Assembly (NCBI RefSeq): GCF_018614915.1 | Contig: NZ_JAGGNU010000014.1 | Span: 242,143-306,142 of the forward strand | Origin: Variovorax paradoxus | GTDB taxonomy: Bacteria; Pseudomonadota; Gammaproteobacteria; Burkholderiales; Burkholderiaceae_C | Reading direction: 5' to 3' | DNA length: 64,000 nt | Shown: positions 1 through 8,468 of the stretch, one piece after another | Numbering within the stretch: position 1 is the stretch's first letter | How the letters are laid out: each line of letters starts with the position of its first letter | The notes under the pieces: model-generated | What the model was told of the DNA's origin: nothing | Databases searched by the model: none | What the model saw: only the letters and a program-made list of their open reading frames with translations | Position numbers and translations under genes: made by a program

Positions 1-1606
1 TGGGCTTGATCTCGCCGCGCGCAGCCTTCTCTTCGTAGGCGACGTAGGCAGTTTCGAAGTCGATGCCGAACTTGTCGTGCAGGTCGGGCACGTTGGAGGG
101 CGAGAACAGCGTCCAGTTGCCCTTTTCCATCACGCGGCGCATGAACAGGTCGGGAATCCAGTTCGCCGTGTTCATGTCGTGCGTGCGGCGGCGGTCGTCG
201 CCGGTGTTCTTGCGCAGCTCGAGGAACTCCTCGATGTCGAGGTGCCAGCTTTCCAGGTAGGTGCAGACCGCGCCCTTGCGCTTGCCGCCCTGGTTGACCG
301 CCACCGCGGTGTCGTTCACCACCTTGAGGAAGGGCACCACGCCCTGCGATTCGCCGTTGGTGCCCTTGATGTGGCTGCCGAGCGCGCGCACGCGGGTCCA
401 GTCGTTGCCCAGACCGCCGGCGAACTTGGAGAGCAGGGCGTTTTCCTTGATCGACTCGTAGATGCCGTCGAGGTCGTCGGGCACCGTGGTCAGGTAGCAG
501 CTCGAGAGCTGCGAGCGCAGCGTGCCGCTGTTGAAGAGCGTCGGCGTGCTCGACATGAAGTCGAAGGACGACAGCACTTCGTAGAACTCGATCGCGCGGG
601 CTTCGCGGTCGATCTCGTTGAGGGCCAGGCCCATCGCGACGCGCATGAAGAAGGCTTGCGGCAGCTCGATGCGCGTCTTGCGCACGTGCAGGAAATAGCG
701 GTCGTACAGCGTCTGGAGGCCGAGGTAGTCGAACTGCAGGTCGCGTTGGGGCTTGAGCGCGGCGCCCAGGCGATTCAGGTCGTACTGCAGCAGCTTCTCG
801 TCGAGCAGCTCGTTGTCGACGCCCTTCTTGACAAACTGCGGGAAGTAGTCGGCGTAGGCCTGTGCCCGTTCGGCCGGCATCACTTCGCGGCCGACGATCT
901 CCTTGAAGATCGTGTGCAGCAGCAGGCGGGCGGTGGCGAAGGTGTAGTCGGGGTCTTTCTCGATCAGCGTGCGGGCCGCCAGGATCGATGCCTTGTAGAC
1001 CTCGTCGAGCGGCACGCCGTCGTAGAGGTTACGCATCGTCTCGGCCACGATCGGACCGGCCGTGATGCTCTCGCCCAGGCCTTCGCAGGCGGATTCGATC
1101 AGGCCCTTGAGCTCGTTGAGGTCGAGCGCGACGCGTTCGCCGCGGTCGAGCACGTGCAGCGTCGAAACGGCGATCTGCGCGTCGGACTCACCCGACTTCG
1201 AACGCTCCTGCGAGCGGCGCTCTCGGTACAGCACGTAGGCGCGGGCGATCTCGTGGTGCCCGCCGCGCATCAGGCCGAGTTCGACCTGGTCCTGCACGTC
1301 CTCGATGTGGAAGGTGCCGCCGCCGGGGCGCGAGCGCACCATCGCGCGCACCACGCCCTGGGTCAGGTTGTCGACCGTCTCGCGCACGCTGGCGGAGGCC
1401 GCACCCTGGGTGCCGTGCACCGCGAGGAAGGCCTTCATCATCGCGATCGCGATCTTGTTGGGCTCGAAGGGCACGACCGCACCATTGCGGCGAATGATCT
1501 GGTAGTGGGCGAGCGCGTTGCCGGCGGGCGAGCCTGCAACATCATTTTTTTGCGGCGTCGAGGGTACGGCGCGGGGTGTGGCGGGGGTGTTCAGGGCAGT
1601 TTGCAT
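1..1606 (-). CDS. nrdA: Class Ia ribonucleoside-diphosphate reductase, alpha subunit (3' end outside window)
   Basis: Large subunit of aerobic ribonucleotide reductase, which makes deoxyribonucleotides from ribonucleoside diphosphates with the NrdB radical subunit in the cytoplasm. The frame stays open from the ATG at 1606 to the window edge, giving about 535 residues of a protein that is usually larger, so the C-terminal part is missing only because the window ends. The N-terminus carries an ATP-cone (IIRRNGAVVPFEPNKIA) for allosteric control. Further in are the family landmarks FNSGTLRSQLSSCYL, with one of the redox-active cysteines, and KFAGGLGNDW. The start is supported by AGAGGA five bases upstream. 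The promoter region carries two NrdR boxes (separate entries). Any nrdB partner would lie beyond the window. Confidence 0.96.
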   Translation of the reverse strand, partial: MQTALNTPATPRAVPSTPQKNDVAGSPAGNALAHYQIIRRNGAVVPFEPNKIAIAMMKAFLAVHGTQGAASASVRETVDNLTQGVVRAMVRSRPGGGTFHIEDVQDQVELGLMRGGHHEIARAYVLYRERRSQERSKSGESDAQIAVSTLHVLDRGERVALDLNELKGLIESACEGLGESITAGPIVAETMRNLYDGVPLDEVYKASILAARTLIEKDPDYTFATARLLLHTIFKEIVGREVMPAERAQAYADYFPQFVKKGVDNELLDEKLLQYDLNRLGAALKPQRDLQFDYLGLQTLYDRYFLHVRKTRIELPQAFFMRVAMGLALNEIDREARAIEFYEVLSSFDFMSSTPTLFNSGTLRSQLSSCYLTTVPDDLDGIYESIKENALLSKFAGGLGNDWTRVRALGSHIKGTNGESQGVVPFLKVVNDTAVAVNQGGKRKGAVCTYLESWHLDIEEFLELRKNTGDDRRRTHDMNTANWIPDLFMRRVMEKGNWTLFSPSNVPDLHDKFGIDFETAYVAYEEKAARGEIKP

Positions 1607-1685
1607 TCGATCCTCTGTTGGCAATTCTTGTTGGGGCGGCGGTGCCGCATGGGGCCGGTTGCTCGGCGCGAGCATGAGGCAGAGC

Positions 1686-1733
1686 ACACTATATCTAGGG
1701 TCAGGTGGGTCCACAACCCACTAGATGTAGTGT
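1686..1733 (-). promoter_or_regulatory. Tandem NrdR boxes upstream of nrdA
   Basis: Two 16-bp elements, at 1686-1701 (ACACTATATCTAGGGT) and 1718-1733 (CCACTAGATGTAGTGT), resemble the NrdR consensus acaCwAtATaTwGtgt. They start 32 bp apart, about three helical turns, which is the usual spacing for NrdR operators. They flank and overlap the predicted nrdA promoter. Repression by the (d)ATP-sensing NrdR repressor is established for this element type and inferred here. Confidence 0.85.
1688..1716 (-). promoter_or_regulatory. Predicted sigma-70 promoter of nrdA
   Basis: On the minus strand TTGTGG (1716-1711) and TATAGT (1693-1688, five of six matches to the -10 consensus) are separated by exactly 17 bp. 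Transcription would start near 1681 and leave about 75 bases of leader before the ATG. The downstream NrdR box covers the -10 element and the other lies just upstream of the -35, a geometry that suits repression. Confidence 0.6.
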
Positions 1734-1954
1734 TTTACCTGTGATTCAAGGAACAAGTTCACAGCGCAGAGCCCCTGGGCATAGGGCTACGCCGCGCCAT
1801 TGCTGGACCACCTTATCGCCTTCCGCATTTCATGGGCCTTGCTAGCGCATTTGGGCCTGAAAGGCGCATGGTTGCTGAGGATTGCAAGTTGCAATCACGC
1901 CATGGCTGCGCTGCGTCGGCGGCGCATCGTCCTCGGCGCCGCGATTGAAAAATT
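1734..1954. other. Intergenic region between nrdA promoter and ampD, nothing recognised
   Basis: Outside the NrdR boxes I see no convincing gene, RNA or classical terminator here. ampD ends at 1955 and its transcript would run into this stretch; there is no hairpin followed by a T-tract on the minus strand. Confidence 0.5.
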
Positions 1955-2560
1955 TCAGCGCGGCGCAACACCAGCGGGGAACATCGCCCGGTCCCAGCCC
2001 AGCTGTTCCTGCAGCAGGCGCCAGTCGAAGCCGCTGCCGGGGTCTGCCTTGCGGCCCGGCGCGATGTGCTCGTGGCCGGCGATGAAAGCGATCGCATGGC
2101 GCTGCGCGAGCGCCGGGCAGAGGCTCGCGAGCGTCTCGTACTGGGCGGCCTCGAAATGGTCGCCCTCCAGGCCTTCGAGCTCGATGCCGATCGAGTCGTC
2201 GTTGCAGTTGGCGCGGCCGCGCCACGATGAAGCACCGGCATGCCAGGCGCGGTCGTCGCAGCTCACGAACTGCCACAGCTCGCCGCTGCGGCGCACATAG
2301 AAGTGGGCCGAGACCTCGACACCGCGGATGGTCGCGAAGTAGGGATGCGCATCCCAGTCCAGCTGGTTCATGAAAAGCTGCTGGACCTCGTCGCCGCCAT
2401 AGTGGCCCGGCGGCAGGCTGATCGAATGCAGCACGATCAGATCGACCTGCGCACCGGCGGGACGCGGCCCGAAATTCGGCGAGCGCAACTGCCGGGCGAA
2501 GCGGTACCAGCCGGCCTGCCAGAGGCCGACATTCTCTTCAGTCCTCGGCGCCGCTGCCAT
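1955..2560 (-). CDS. ampD: 1,6-anhydro-N-acetylmuramyl-L-alanine amidase AmpD
   Basis: Cytoplasmic zinc amidase of peptidoglycan recycling that removes the peptide from anhydro-muropeptides. Loss of AmpD elsewhere derepresses AmpC-type beta-lactamase. The 201-residue protein is one Amidase_2 domain. Residues matching the Citrobacter AmpD site are visible: zinc ligands His45 (VLHSIS), His163 and Asp173 (GHEHIAPGRKADPG), with Glu127 (IGIELEG) and Lys171. The ATG lies inside the end of pilR and the two frames overlap by 23 bases, implying translational coupling or at least a shared transcript with pilSR. No signal peptide is seen, as expected for AmpD rather than the periplasmic AmiD type. Confidence 0.93.
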   Translation of the reverse strand: MAAAPRTEENVGLWQAGWYRFARQLRSPNFGPRPAGAQVDLIVLHSISLPPGHYGGDEVQQLFMNQLDWDAHPYFATIRGVEVSAHFYVRRSGELWQFVSCDDRAWHAGASSWRGRANCNDDSIGIELEGLEGDHFEAAQYETLASLCPALAQRHAIAFIAGHEHIAPGRKADPGSGFDWRLLQEQLGWDRAMFPAGVAPR

Positions 2561-4046
2561 TCGCTTCGTCGCCGCTGGGCGTCGCGATGCCCAGGCGCGC
2601 GATCCGATAGCGGATCTGCCTGAGGCTCAGGCCGAGCCGCGCGGCGGCCGCCGTGCGGTTGAAGCCGCTTTCCTGCAGGGCACGCACGAGGATCTCGCGC
2701 TCCTGCTGGTCGAGGTAGCTTTGCAGATCGCTCGGAACCGCATCTGCCGGATGGGCCTCGAGGATCGCTGCCGTGCCGGCTGCTGGCTGCAGCACCGCGG
2801 GCGCAGGATCGACCGACAGCGCCGCGCTGCCACGGCCGGTGAAATCAAGATGGAGCACGTCGCCATCGCTCAAGGCGACGGCGCGATGCAAGAGGTTTTC
2901 GAGCTCGCGAACGTTGCCGTGCAGCGGTTGCTCCGCAAGGCGCTGCAGCACATCGGGCGAAAGGACGGGCACCGGCATGCCGGCGTCGCGCGCGATGCGC
3001 GCGAGCAGGGCCTCGCAGAGCGCAGGCAGGTCTTCGCGGCGTTCGCGTAGCGCCGGCACCGCGATCTCGATCACGTTGAGGCGATAGAACAGGTCCTGGC
3101 GGAAACGGCCGGCCTGCACCTCGGCCTGCAGATCCTTGTGGGTGGCGCTCACGATGCGCACGTCGACCGCGTCTTCCTGGGTCGAGCCGATCGGACGCAC
3201 GCTGCGTTCCTGGATCGCGCGCAGCAGCTTGGATTGCATCGGCAGCGGCAGGTCGCCGATCTCGTCCAGGAACAGCGTGCCGCTGCGCGCGGCCTGGAAG
3301 TAGCCGTCGCGGTCCTGCGAGGAGCCGGTGTAGGAGCCTTTTCTCGCACCGAAGAATTCGGCCTCGAGCAGGTTCTCGGGAATCGCGCCGCAGTTGACGG
3401 CGATGAAGGCCCCCTCGCTGCGCTGGCTGCAGGCGTGCACTGCGCGTGCCACCAGTTCCTTGCCGGTGCCGGACTCGCCGCGCACCAGCACCGGCGCCAT
3501 GCCGCGCGCGACCTTGGCGATGCGCGACTTGACGAGGCGCATCGGCTCCGATGCGCCGACCAGCCGTTCCAGCGAAGCCAGGCCGGCATTGCTGGTGGCC
3601 GCTGCGATCTTGCTGCCGCCCTCGTCGGCCTGGCGCGCCGGCCGCGCCGGCGCAGCCTGGGCCTGCACGGCGGAAGCCACTACTGCGCGGAACTGCTTCA
3701 GGTCCACCGGCTTGGTCAGGTAGTCGAAGGCGCCGGCCTTGAGCGCCTCGACCGCGTTCTCGGCCGAGCCGTAGGCGGTCATCACCACGCAGCGCTCGCT
3801 GCGCTGGTCCTGCTGGATGCGCTGCAGGATTTCCATGCCGAGCCCGTCGGGCAGGCGCATGTCGGTGATCACGGCATCGAAGCGGCCTGCGTCCAGGTGC
3901 TCCCGCGCCTCCGACACGCTGCCGGCCGCCTCGACCCGATAGCCCTCGCGCAGCAGTGTGAGCTCATAGAGCGTGCGCAGGTCGGGTTCGTCATCGACGA
4001 CCAGGATCTGGGCGGGCCGGGGCGCGGAAGGGTTGGGGGTGCTCAC
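2538..4046 (-). CDS. pilR: Sigma-54-dependent response regulator PilR
   Basis: NtrC-family activator of 502 residues, expected to switch on type IV pilin transcription when phosphorylated by PilS. It has a receiver domain (about 13-125, phospho-acceptor Asp62 in TDMRLPDG), an AAA+ domain (about 160-400; Walker A GESGTGKE at 190-197, Walker B TLFLDEIGD) and a Fis-type helix-turn-helix at the C-terminus (about 455-485). I place the start at a GTG at 4046, six bases after the pilS stop, because the receiver fold begins 14 residues later and the longer open frame adds unrelated sequence overlapping pilS. The sigma-54 contact loop reads GSYTGS (237-242) rather than GAFTGA. No pilA gene is in the window. 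Confidence 0.92.
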   Translation of the reverse strand: MSTPNPSAPRPAQILVVDDEPDLRTLYELTLLREGYRVEAAGSVSEAREHLDAGRFDAVITDMRLPDGLGMEILQRIQQDQRSERCVVMTAYGSAENAVEALKAGAFDYLTKPVDLKQFRAVVASAVQAQAAPARPARQADEGGSKIAAATSNAGLASLERLVGASEPMRLVKSRIAKVARGMAPVLVRGESGTGKELVARAVHACSQRSEGAFIAVNCGAIPENLLEAEFFGARKGSYTGSSQDRDGYFQAARSGTLFLDEIGDLPLPMQSKLLRAIQERSVRPIGSTQEDAVDVRIVSATHKDLQAEVQAGRFRQDLFYRLNVIEIAVPALRERREDLPALCEALLARIARDAGMPVPVLSPDVLQRLAEQPLHGNVRELENLLHRAVALSDGDVLHLDFTGRGSAALSVDPAPAVLQPAAGTAAILEAHPADAVPSDLQSYLDQQEREILVRALQESGFNRTAAAARLGLSLRQIRYRIARLGIATPSGDEANGSGAED

Positions 4047-4051
4047 GGCCG

Positions 4052-5743
4052 CTATTGTGTCAGCCGGGTTTCGCCGGCAGCGAAGAAGACGAAGAATTCG
4101 TTGCCCTCCGGTCCTGCTTCGGAAAGGGCACGGCGCTCGTAGCCGATCGTCGCGCCATGGCGCTCGCACAGCTCCCGGCACAGGAACAAGCCGAGCCCGC
4201 TGGAGCGGCTCTCAGATGAGAAGAAGGGTTCGAACAGATGGCGCTGCACCGCGGGTTCGAGCGGCGCGCCGTCGCTCCACACCTGCAGGCTGACGCGGCC
4301 GGCTGCGTTCCGGCGCGTTGTCACCTGCATCGCGCCTTCGCGGTCGCCGGCGTAGCGCGCGGCATTGTCGAGCAGGTTCACGAGGATGCGCCGCAGATGC
4401 TCGATGTCGAAGCGCACCACGCTGCCGGCCGCCTCCAGCACCAGCAGCACGCCCTGGCGCTGCGAATGCTGCACCCACTCCTCGGCGAGCGTGCGCACGG
4501 TCGAATCGAGCGCCAGCTGCTCGCCCAGCGGCAGCACGCGCTGCTGCCGCGCCCGCGCGACATCGAGCACCTCGTCGACGATGCGAGCGAGCCGCTGCGC
4601 GTTCTGCTGCACCATCGTCGTCAGCTGGCGGTGCGCCGGATCGACCAGGTCCTCGCCGAGCAGCGCGCTGGCCTGCGTGATGGCGGCCAGCGGGTTGCGG
4701 ATCTCGTGCGCGACGGCTGCCGACATGCGGCCCATGGCCGCCAGCTTCTCGGTCCGGATGCGCGCCTGGAGCTCGCGCAGGTCCTGCAGGAACATCACGC
4801 ACAGGCTTTCGGTGTGGCGGTCGGTGCCCGGCGTCAGCCGCGTGCGCACCCGCACTTCGCGCGGGGCGCCCTGCGCCTGGGCGACCGGGATTTCCTTCGA
4901 CTGCGGCGTGCGCCGCGCGAAGGTCTGGCGCGCGATCGCGGCCAGGGCGGCCCAGGCGGGATGCGCATTCAGCGCGAACGGCAAGGCGAGTTCGGCGAGC
5001 CCCTGCCCGAGGATCGCATCGGCCGCGGGATTGGCGGCGTGCACCTGGCCCTGGGCATCGATCACGAGCACGCCTTCGCTGAGCGTCTCGATCACCAGGT
5101 CGTTCACTAGCGCATGCATCTGCGCGGTGCTTCGATTGCGCTGCGCCAGCGCCTCCTCGCGCGTGAGCCGCCGTGCCAGCTCGTGCGCGAGCAAGGCCAC
5201 CACGAACAGGCCGGTGCCGGTCAGCGCCGCCTGCACGAAGCGCGGCGATGGATCGGCCGGCTGCTGCAGCCAGAACCAGCCCGCGTGCGCCAGCAGCAGC
5301 AGCGTGACGGCGGCCGTGGTGCCGAGGCCCACCACGCCGCTGCCCAGCACCGCGCCCATCAGCACGGGCAAGGCGAACAGCGGCGTGTAGTTGATGCTGC
5401 CCATCTGCAACAGCTGGAGCGCGGTGAAAGTGACCAGGTCGATGCCGATGGTCGAAAGCCAGGCGGCGCCGAAGCCCCGCACCGGCAGCTGGAAGAGCGC
5501 ATAGCGCGCCGCCAGCAAGGCGGCCGCCAGGTAGCCGGCCGACAGCGCGATGGCGGTCGGCTGCAGCGGTTGTCCGAGCGCGATGGTGACCCCCTGCAAC
5601 AGCAGCAGCACGACGGCGACGAAGCAGCGCGCGGTCATGAAGCCGCGCCACAGCCGCAGCAGCGCCGAGCTTTCACGGCCGAACTGGTCGAGCGCGCTCC
5701 AGTCCGTCGCCGGCTCGCCACGCGACCAGAGGAAGGTGGTCAT
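4052..5743 (-). CDS. pilS: Sensor histidine kinase PilS
   Basis: Membrane sensor kinase partner of PilR, 563 residues. The first ~190 residues hold about six hydrophobic segments, like the six-helix membrane domain of PilS. A PAS-like region follows (about 210-325), then a HisKA domain with His346 in AVAHEIRNPLAAI and a HATPase domain with the N-box NLLDNAARYA (456-465) and the G-box SSGLGLFL. In Pseudomonas PilS monitors pilin levels in the membrane; that role here is by family. It ends 6 bases before the pilR start and both are cotranscribed towards ampD. Confidence 0.92.
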   Translation of the reverse strand: MTTFLWSRGEPATDWSALDQFGRESSALLRLWRGFMTARCFVAVVLLLLQGVTIALGQPLQPTAIALSAGYLAAALLAARYALFQLPVRGFGAAWLSTIGIDLVTFTALQLLQMGSINYTPLFALPVLMGAVLGSGVVGLGTTAAVTLLLLAHAGWFWLQQPADPSPRFVQAALTGTGLFVVALLAHELARRLTREEALAQRNRSTAQMHALVNDLVIETLSEGVLVIDAQGQVHAANPAADAILGQGLAELALPFALNAHPAWAALAAIARQTFARRTPQSKEIPVAQAQGAPREVRVRTRLTPGTDRHTESLCVMFLQDLRELQARIRTEKLAAMGRMSAAVAHEIRNPLAAITQASALLGEDLVDPAHRQLTTMVQQNAQRLARIVDEVLDVARARQQRVLPLGEQLALDSTVRTLAEEWVQHSQRQGVLLVLEAAGSVVRFDIEHLRRILVNLLDNAARYAGDREGAMQVTTRRNAAGRVSLQVWSDGAPLEPAVQRHLFEPFFSSESRSSGLGLFLCRELCERHGATIGYERRALSEAGPEGNEFFVFFAAGETRLTQ

Positions 5744-5894
5744 TGGCCCACCCCCAGGCTTGCTCGCTTCGCGTAGCCGCCAACCCCCTTCGAGGGAGCG
5801 CTCCCAGCGGCCCGGCGAAGCCGGTTCCGCGGGAGCTCATGAACGGCGGCGCGCTGCGCGCTGCCGCGCGAAGTGGAGAGCAGGGCGAAGTCGC
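5744..5894. repeat. GC-rich intergenic element, candidate interspersed repeat
   Basis: About 150 bp between two minus-strand genes with no convincing coding potential. It is dense in short self-complementary blocks (for example GCGCTGCGCGC, and CCGGCGAAGCCGG, whose CCGGC and GCCGG arms pair). In style it resembles the dispersed intergenic elements I associate with Comamonadaceae genomes. Only one copy is in the window, so its repeat nature is inferred. Confidence 0.35.
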
Positions 5895-6134
5895 TCATCC
5901 CGACCCGGCTTGCCGGTGCGCCGCACTGCAATAGACGGCGCCGTCGGGTCCGCTGATGGCGTCCGCTGCCGGCAGGTGCAGCCCGCAGTGCGCGCAGCGC
6001 ACCATGGCTTGCGGCGCCCCGACGGCCGGCGTGGCGCGCGGCGGAGGCGGGCGCGAGCGCAGCTCGTCGCGCCGGCCCTTGCGCCAGAGCCAGATGGCGA
6101 TAAAGACCACGGCGAAGACGAGCAGGTATTTCAT
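5895..6134 (-). CDS. PP0621-family small zinc-ribbon membrane protein
   Basis: A 79-residue protein with one N-terminal transmembrane segment (about residues 3-17), a basic proline-rich linker and a C-terminal zinc-ribbon-like cluster Cys47-x2-Cys50 ... Cys69-x3-His73. This layout is that of the PP0621 family of unknown function. Its ATG overlaps the stop of the CcsA-like gene by four bases (ATGA), so the two are translationally coupled. No function is known to me. The thiol cluster next to a cytochrome-assembly-type gene could suggest a role at the membrane, but that is speculation. Confidence 0.8.
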   Translation of the reverse strand: MKYLLVFAVVFIAIWLWRKGRRDELRSRPPPPRATPAVGAPQAMVRCAHCGLHLPAADAISGPDGAVYCSAAHRQAGSG

Positions 6135-6940
6135 GATGTCGTGCGTGCCAGCACCACTTCGAGCACGAAGCGCGATCCCACGTAGGCCAGGAGCAGCAGG
6201 GCGGAGCCGGCGTAGAGCACGCGCCGGGCCGTGCGGCCGCGCCAGCCGAAGCGCGCCCGTCCGATCAGCAGGACCGCGAAACTGAGCCAGGCCAGCACCG
6301 AGAACACGGTCTTGTGGTCCCACTTCCAGCCGCGCGCATTGGCGCCGTACAGCGCCTCGCTGAACAGCAGGCCGGCGAGCAGCGTGGCCGACAGCAGTAC
6401 GAAGCCGGCGGTGACGAAGCGGAAGGTGAGCCGTTCCATCGTCAGGAGCGGTACGCCGCCCTGCGGCTCGGCCGCCAGCCGGATCTGCTTTTCGGCGCGG
6501 GTCATGAGCCAGGCATGCACCACCGCGGCGGCGAACAGGCCGTACGAGGCGATGCCCAGCGCCAGGTGCAGCGGCAGCCAGGGCGAGGCCGACACGTGCA
6601 GCGGCGTACCGGGGAACAGGATGGCCAGCAATACCGCGGCCGCGCCCAGCGCCGCGAGCACGCGCCGAACCTTGAGCTGCGGGTACATGCGGCTTTCGAT
6701 CGCGTAGACCGTCAGCACCAGCCAGGCCGTGACCGACAGTGCCGGCGCGAAGCCGAAGCGCGGATCGCCGCCGACCAGCCCGACACCCAACGCGCAGGCG
6801 TGCAGCAGCCAGGCCAGTGCGAGCATCCATTGCATGGAGGGCCGGCCCAGCCAGGCAGAGGCGGCAGCGGTCGTGCCGTAGGCGGCGGCGGTGGCGATGC
6901 CCAGCGCCACGCCGAGTGGGGAGGGGATCGCTAAAATCAT
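6131..6940 (-). CDS. CcsA/YpjD-family inner membrane protein (cytochrome c assembly type)
   Basis: Polytopic membrane protein of 269 residues with about eight hydrophobic helices and the family's tryptophan-rich signature GWKWDHKTVFS (204-214), related to the haem-handling WWD motif of CcsA/CcmC proteins. His125 (LPLHLALGI) and His209 are possible haem-contacting residues. The start at 6940 lies 79 bp from the divergent ffh start; the longer open frame would overlap ffh and lacks membrane character. This gene facing ffh is a common arrangement in betaproteobacteria. Whether it acts in System II cytochrome c maturation or is the less defined YpjD type cannot be settled, since no ccsB/resB is nearby. 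Confidence 0.85.
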   Translation of the reverse strand: MILAIPSPLGVALGIATAAAYGTTAAASAWLGRPSMQWMLALAWLLHACALGVGLVGGDPRFGFAPALSVTAWLVLTVYAIESRMYPQLKVRRVLAALGAAAVLLAILFPGTPLHVSASPWLPLHLALGIASYGLFAAAVVHAWLMTRAEKQIRLAAEPQGGVPLLTMERLTFRFVTAGFVLLSATLLAGLLFSEALYGANARGWKWDHKTVFSVLAWLSFAVLLIGRARFGWRGRTARRVLYAGSALLLLAYVGSRFVLEVVLARTTS

Positions 6941-7019
6941 CGACCGGAGTTTAGCGTCTCGCCTTTGCACGACGCCGTCGCTCCCGTCTACATACCGGTC
7001 CCGCCGAGCGGGAAGCACC

Positions 7020-8408
7020 ATGGCCACCGCCCTCACCGAAAAATTCTCCCGCCTCGTCAAACAGGTCAGCGGCCAGGCCCGCATCACCGAAAGCAATGTG
7101 CAGGACATGCTGCGCGAGGTGCGCATGGCCTTGCTCGAAGCCGACGTCGCCTTGCCCGTGGTGCGCGATTTCGTCGCCCGCGTGAAGGAAAAGGCGCTCG
7201 GCCAGGAGGTGCTCGGCTCGCTGAAGCCCGGCCAGGCGCTGATCGGCATCGTCAACCGCGAACTGGCGGCGACCATGGGCGAGGGCGTCGCCGACATCAA
7301 CCTGGTGGCCCAGCCGCCGGCCGTGATCCTGATGGCCGGCCTGCAGGGCGCCGGCAAGACCACCACCACCGCCAAGCTCGCCAAGCACCTGATCGAAAAG
7401 CGCAAGAAGAAGGTGCTGACGGTGTCGGGCGACGTCTACCGTCCCGCGGCCATCGAGCAGCTCAAGACCGTCACGAAGCAGGCCGGGGCCGAATGGTTCC
7501 CGAGCACGCCCGACCAGAAGCCGCTCGACATCGCCCGCGCCGCGCTCGACCATGCCAAGCGCCACTTCTTCGACGTGCTGCTGGTCGACACGGCCGGCCG
7601 CCTGGCGATCGACGAGGTGCTGATGACCGAGATCCAGCAGCTGCACACGGCATTGAACCCGGTCGAAACCCTGTTCGTGGTCGATGCGATGCAGGGCCAG
7701 GACGCGATCAACACCGCCAAGGCCTTCAAGGACGCGCTGCCGCTGACCGGCATCGTCCTGACCAAGACCGATGGCGATTCGCGCGGCGGCGCGGCGCTGT
7801 CGGTGCGCCAGGTGACGGGCGTGCCGATCAAGTTCGCCGGCGTCAGCGAAAAGATCGACGGTCTCGAGGTGTTCGACGCCGAGCGCCATGCCGGGCGCAT
7901 TCTCGGCATGGGCGACATCGTGGCGCTGGTCGAGCAGGTCACGGCGGGCGTCGACGTCGCGGCGGCGCAGAAGCTGGCGGCCAAGGTCAAGAGCGGCGCC
8001 GGCTTCGATCTCAACGACTTCCTCGGCCAGTTGCAGCAGATGAAGCAGATGGGCGGTCTCTCCAGCATCATGGACAAGCTGCCCGCGCAGATGGCCGCCA
8101 AGGCCACGGAGGCCGACATGACACGTGCCGAGCGCGACATTCGCCGCAAGGAAGGCATCATCAACAGCATGACGCCGCTCGAGCGCCGCAAGCCCGAGCT
8201 GCTCAAGGCCACGCGCAAGCGGCGCATCGCGGCCGGCGCCGGCGTTCAGGTGCAGGAAGTGAACCGGCTGCTCAACGAGTTCGAGCAGATGCAGGGGATG
8301 ATGAAGAAGATGAAGGGCGGCGGCCTCATGAAGATGATGAAGCGCATGGGCGGCATGAAGGGGATGCCCGGGATGGGCGGGGGCGGCGGCGGAATGCCGC
8401 GCTTCTGA
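7020..8408 (+). CDS. ffh: Signal recognition particle GTPase Ffh
   Basis: Protein component of the signal recognition particle, which binds signal sequences at the ribosome with 4.5S RNA and delivers membrane proteins to FtsY. The 462 residues run as N domain (1-90), GTPase G domain (G1 GLQGAGKTTT at 107-116, DTAGR, TKTDGD) and methionine-rich M domain (about 320-462) ending in a glycine/methionine tail (MKMMKRMGGMKG and following). The ATG at 7020 gives the family's usual N-terminus. A strong terminator follows. Confidence 0.97.
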   Translation: MATALTEKFSRLVKQVSGQARITESNVQDMLREVRMALLEADVALPVVRDFVARVKEKALGQEVLGSLKPGQALIGIVNRELAATMGEGVADINLVAQPPAVILMAGLQGAGKTTTTAKLAKHLIEKRKKKVLTVSGDVYRPAAIEQLKTVTKQAGAEWFPSTPDQKPLDIARAALDHAKRHFFDVLLVDTAGRLAIDEVLMTEIQQLHTALNPVETLFVVDAMQGQDAINTAKAFKDALPLTGIVLTKTDGDSRGGAALSVRQVTGVPIKFAGVSEKIDGLEVFDAERHAGRILGMGDIVALVEQVTAGVDVAAAQKLAAKVKSGAGFDLNDFLGQLQQMKQMGGLSSIMDKLPAQMAAKATEADMTRAERDIRRKEGIINSMTPLERRKPELLKATRKRRIAAGAGVQVQEVNRLLNEFEQMQGMMKKMKGGGLMKMMKRMGGMKGMPGMGGGGGGMPRF

Positions 8409-8422
8409 CGCAGACCCCATGA

Positions 8423-8449
8423 AAAAAGCCCGCTCGTCGCGGGCTTTTT
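8423..8449. terminator. Bidirectional Rho-independent terminator
   Basis: Six-bp GC stem GCCCGC (8428-8433) and GCGGGC (8439-8444) with a five-base loop, flanked by an A-run on the left and a T-run on the right. It works on paper in both directions: for ffh on the plus strand and for opgH, which ends at 8469 on the minus strand. Confidence 0.9.
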
Positions 8450-8468
8450 GCTGCGCAGTCCGAGGGCC

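Noticed and set aside
77..1744. Plus-strand open frame of 555 codons over nrdA
   Set aside because: Antisense to a clear ribonucleotide reductase frame and runs through the NrdR-controlled promoter.
5740..5931. Small minus-strand frame of 63 codons between pilS and the zinc-ribbon gene
   Set aside because: Overlaps both neighbours, lacks a ribosome binding site and covers the GC-rich intergenic element.
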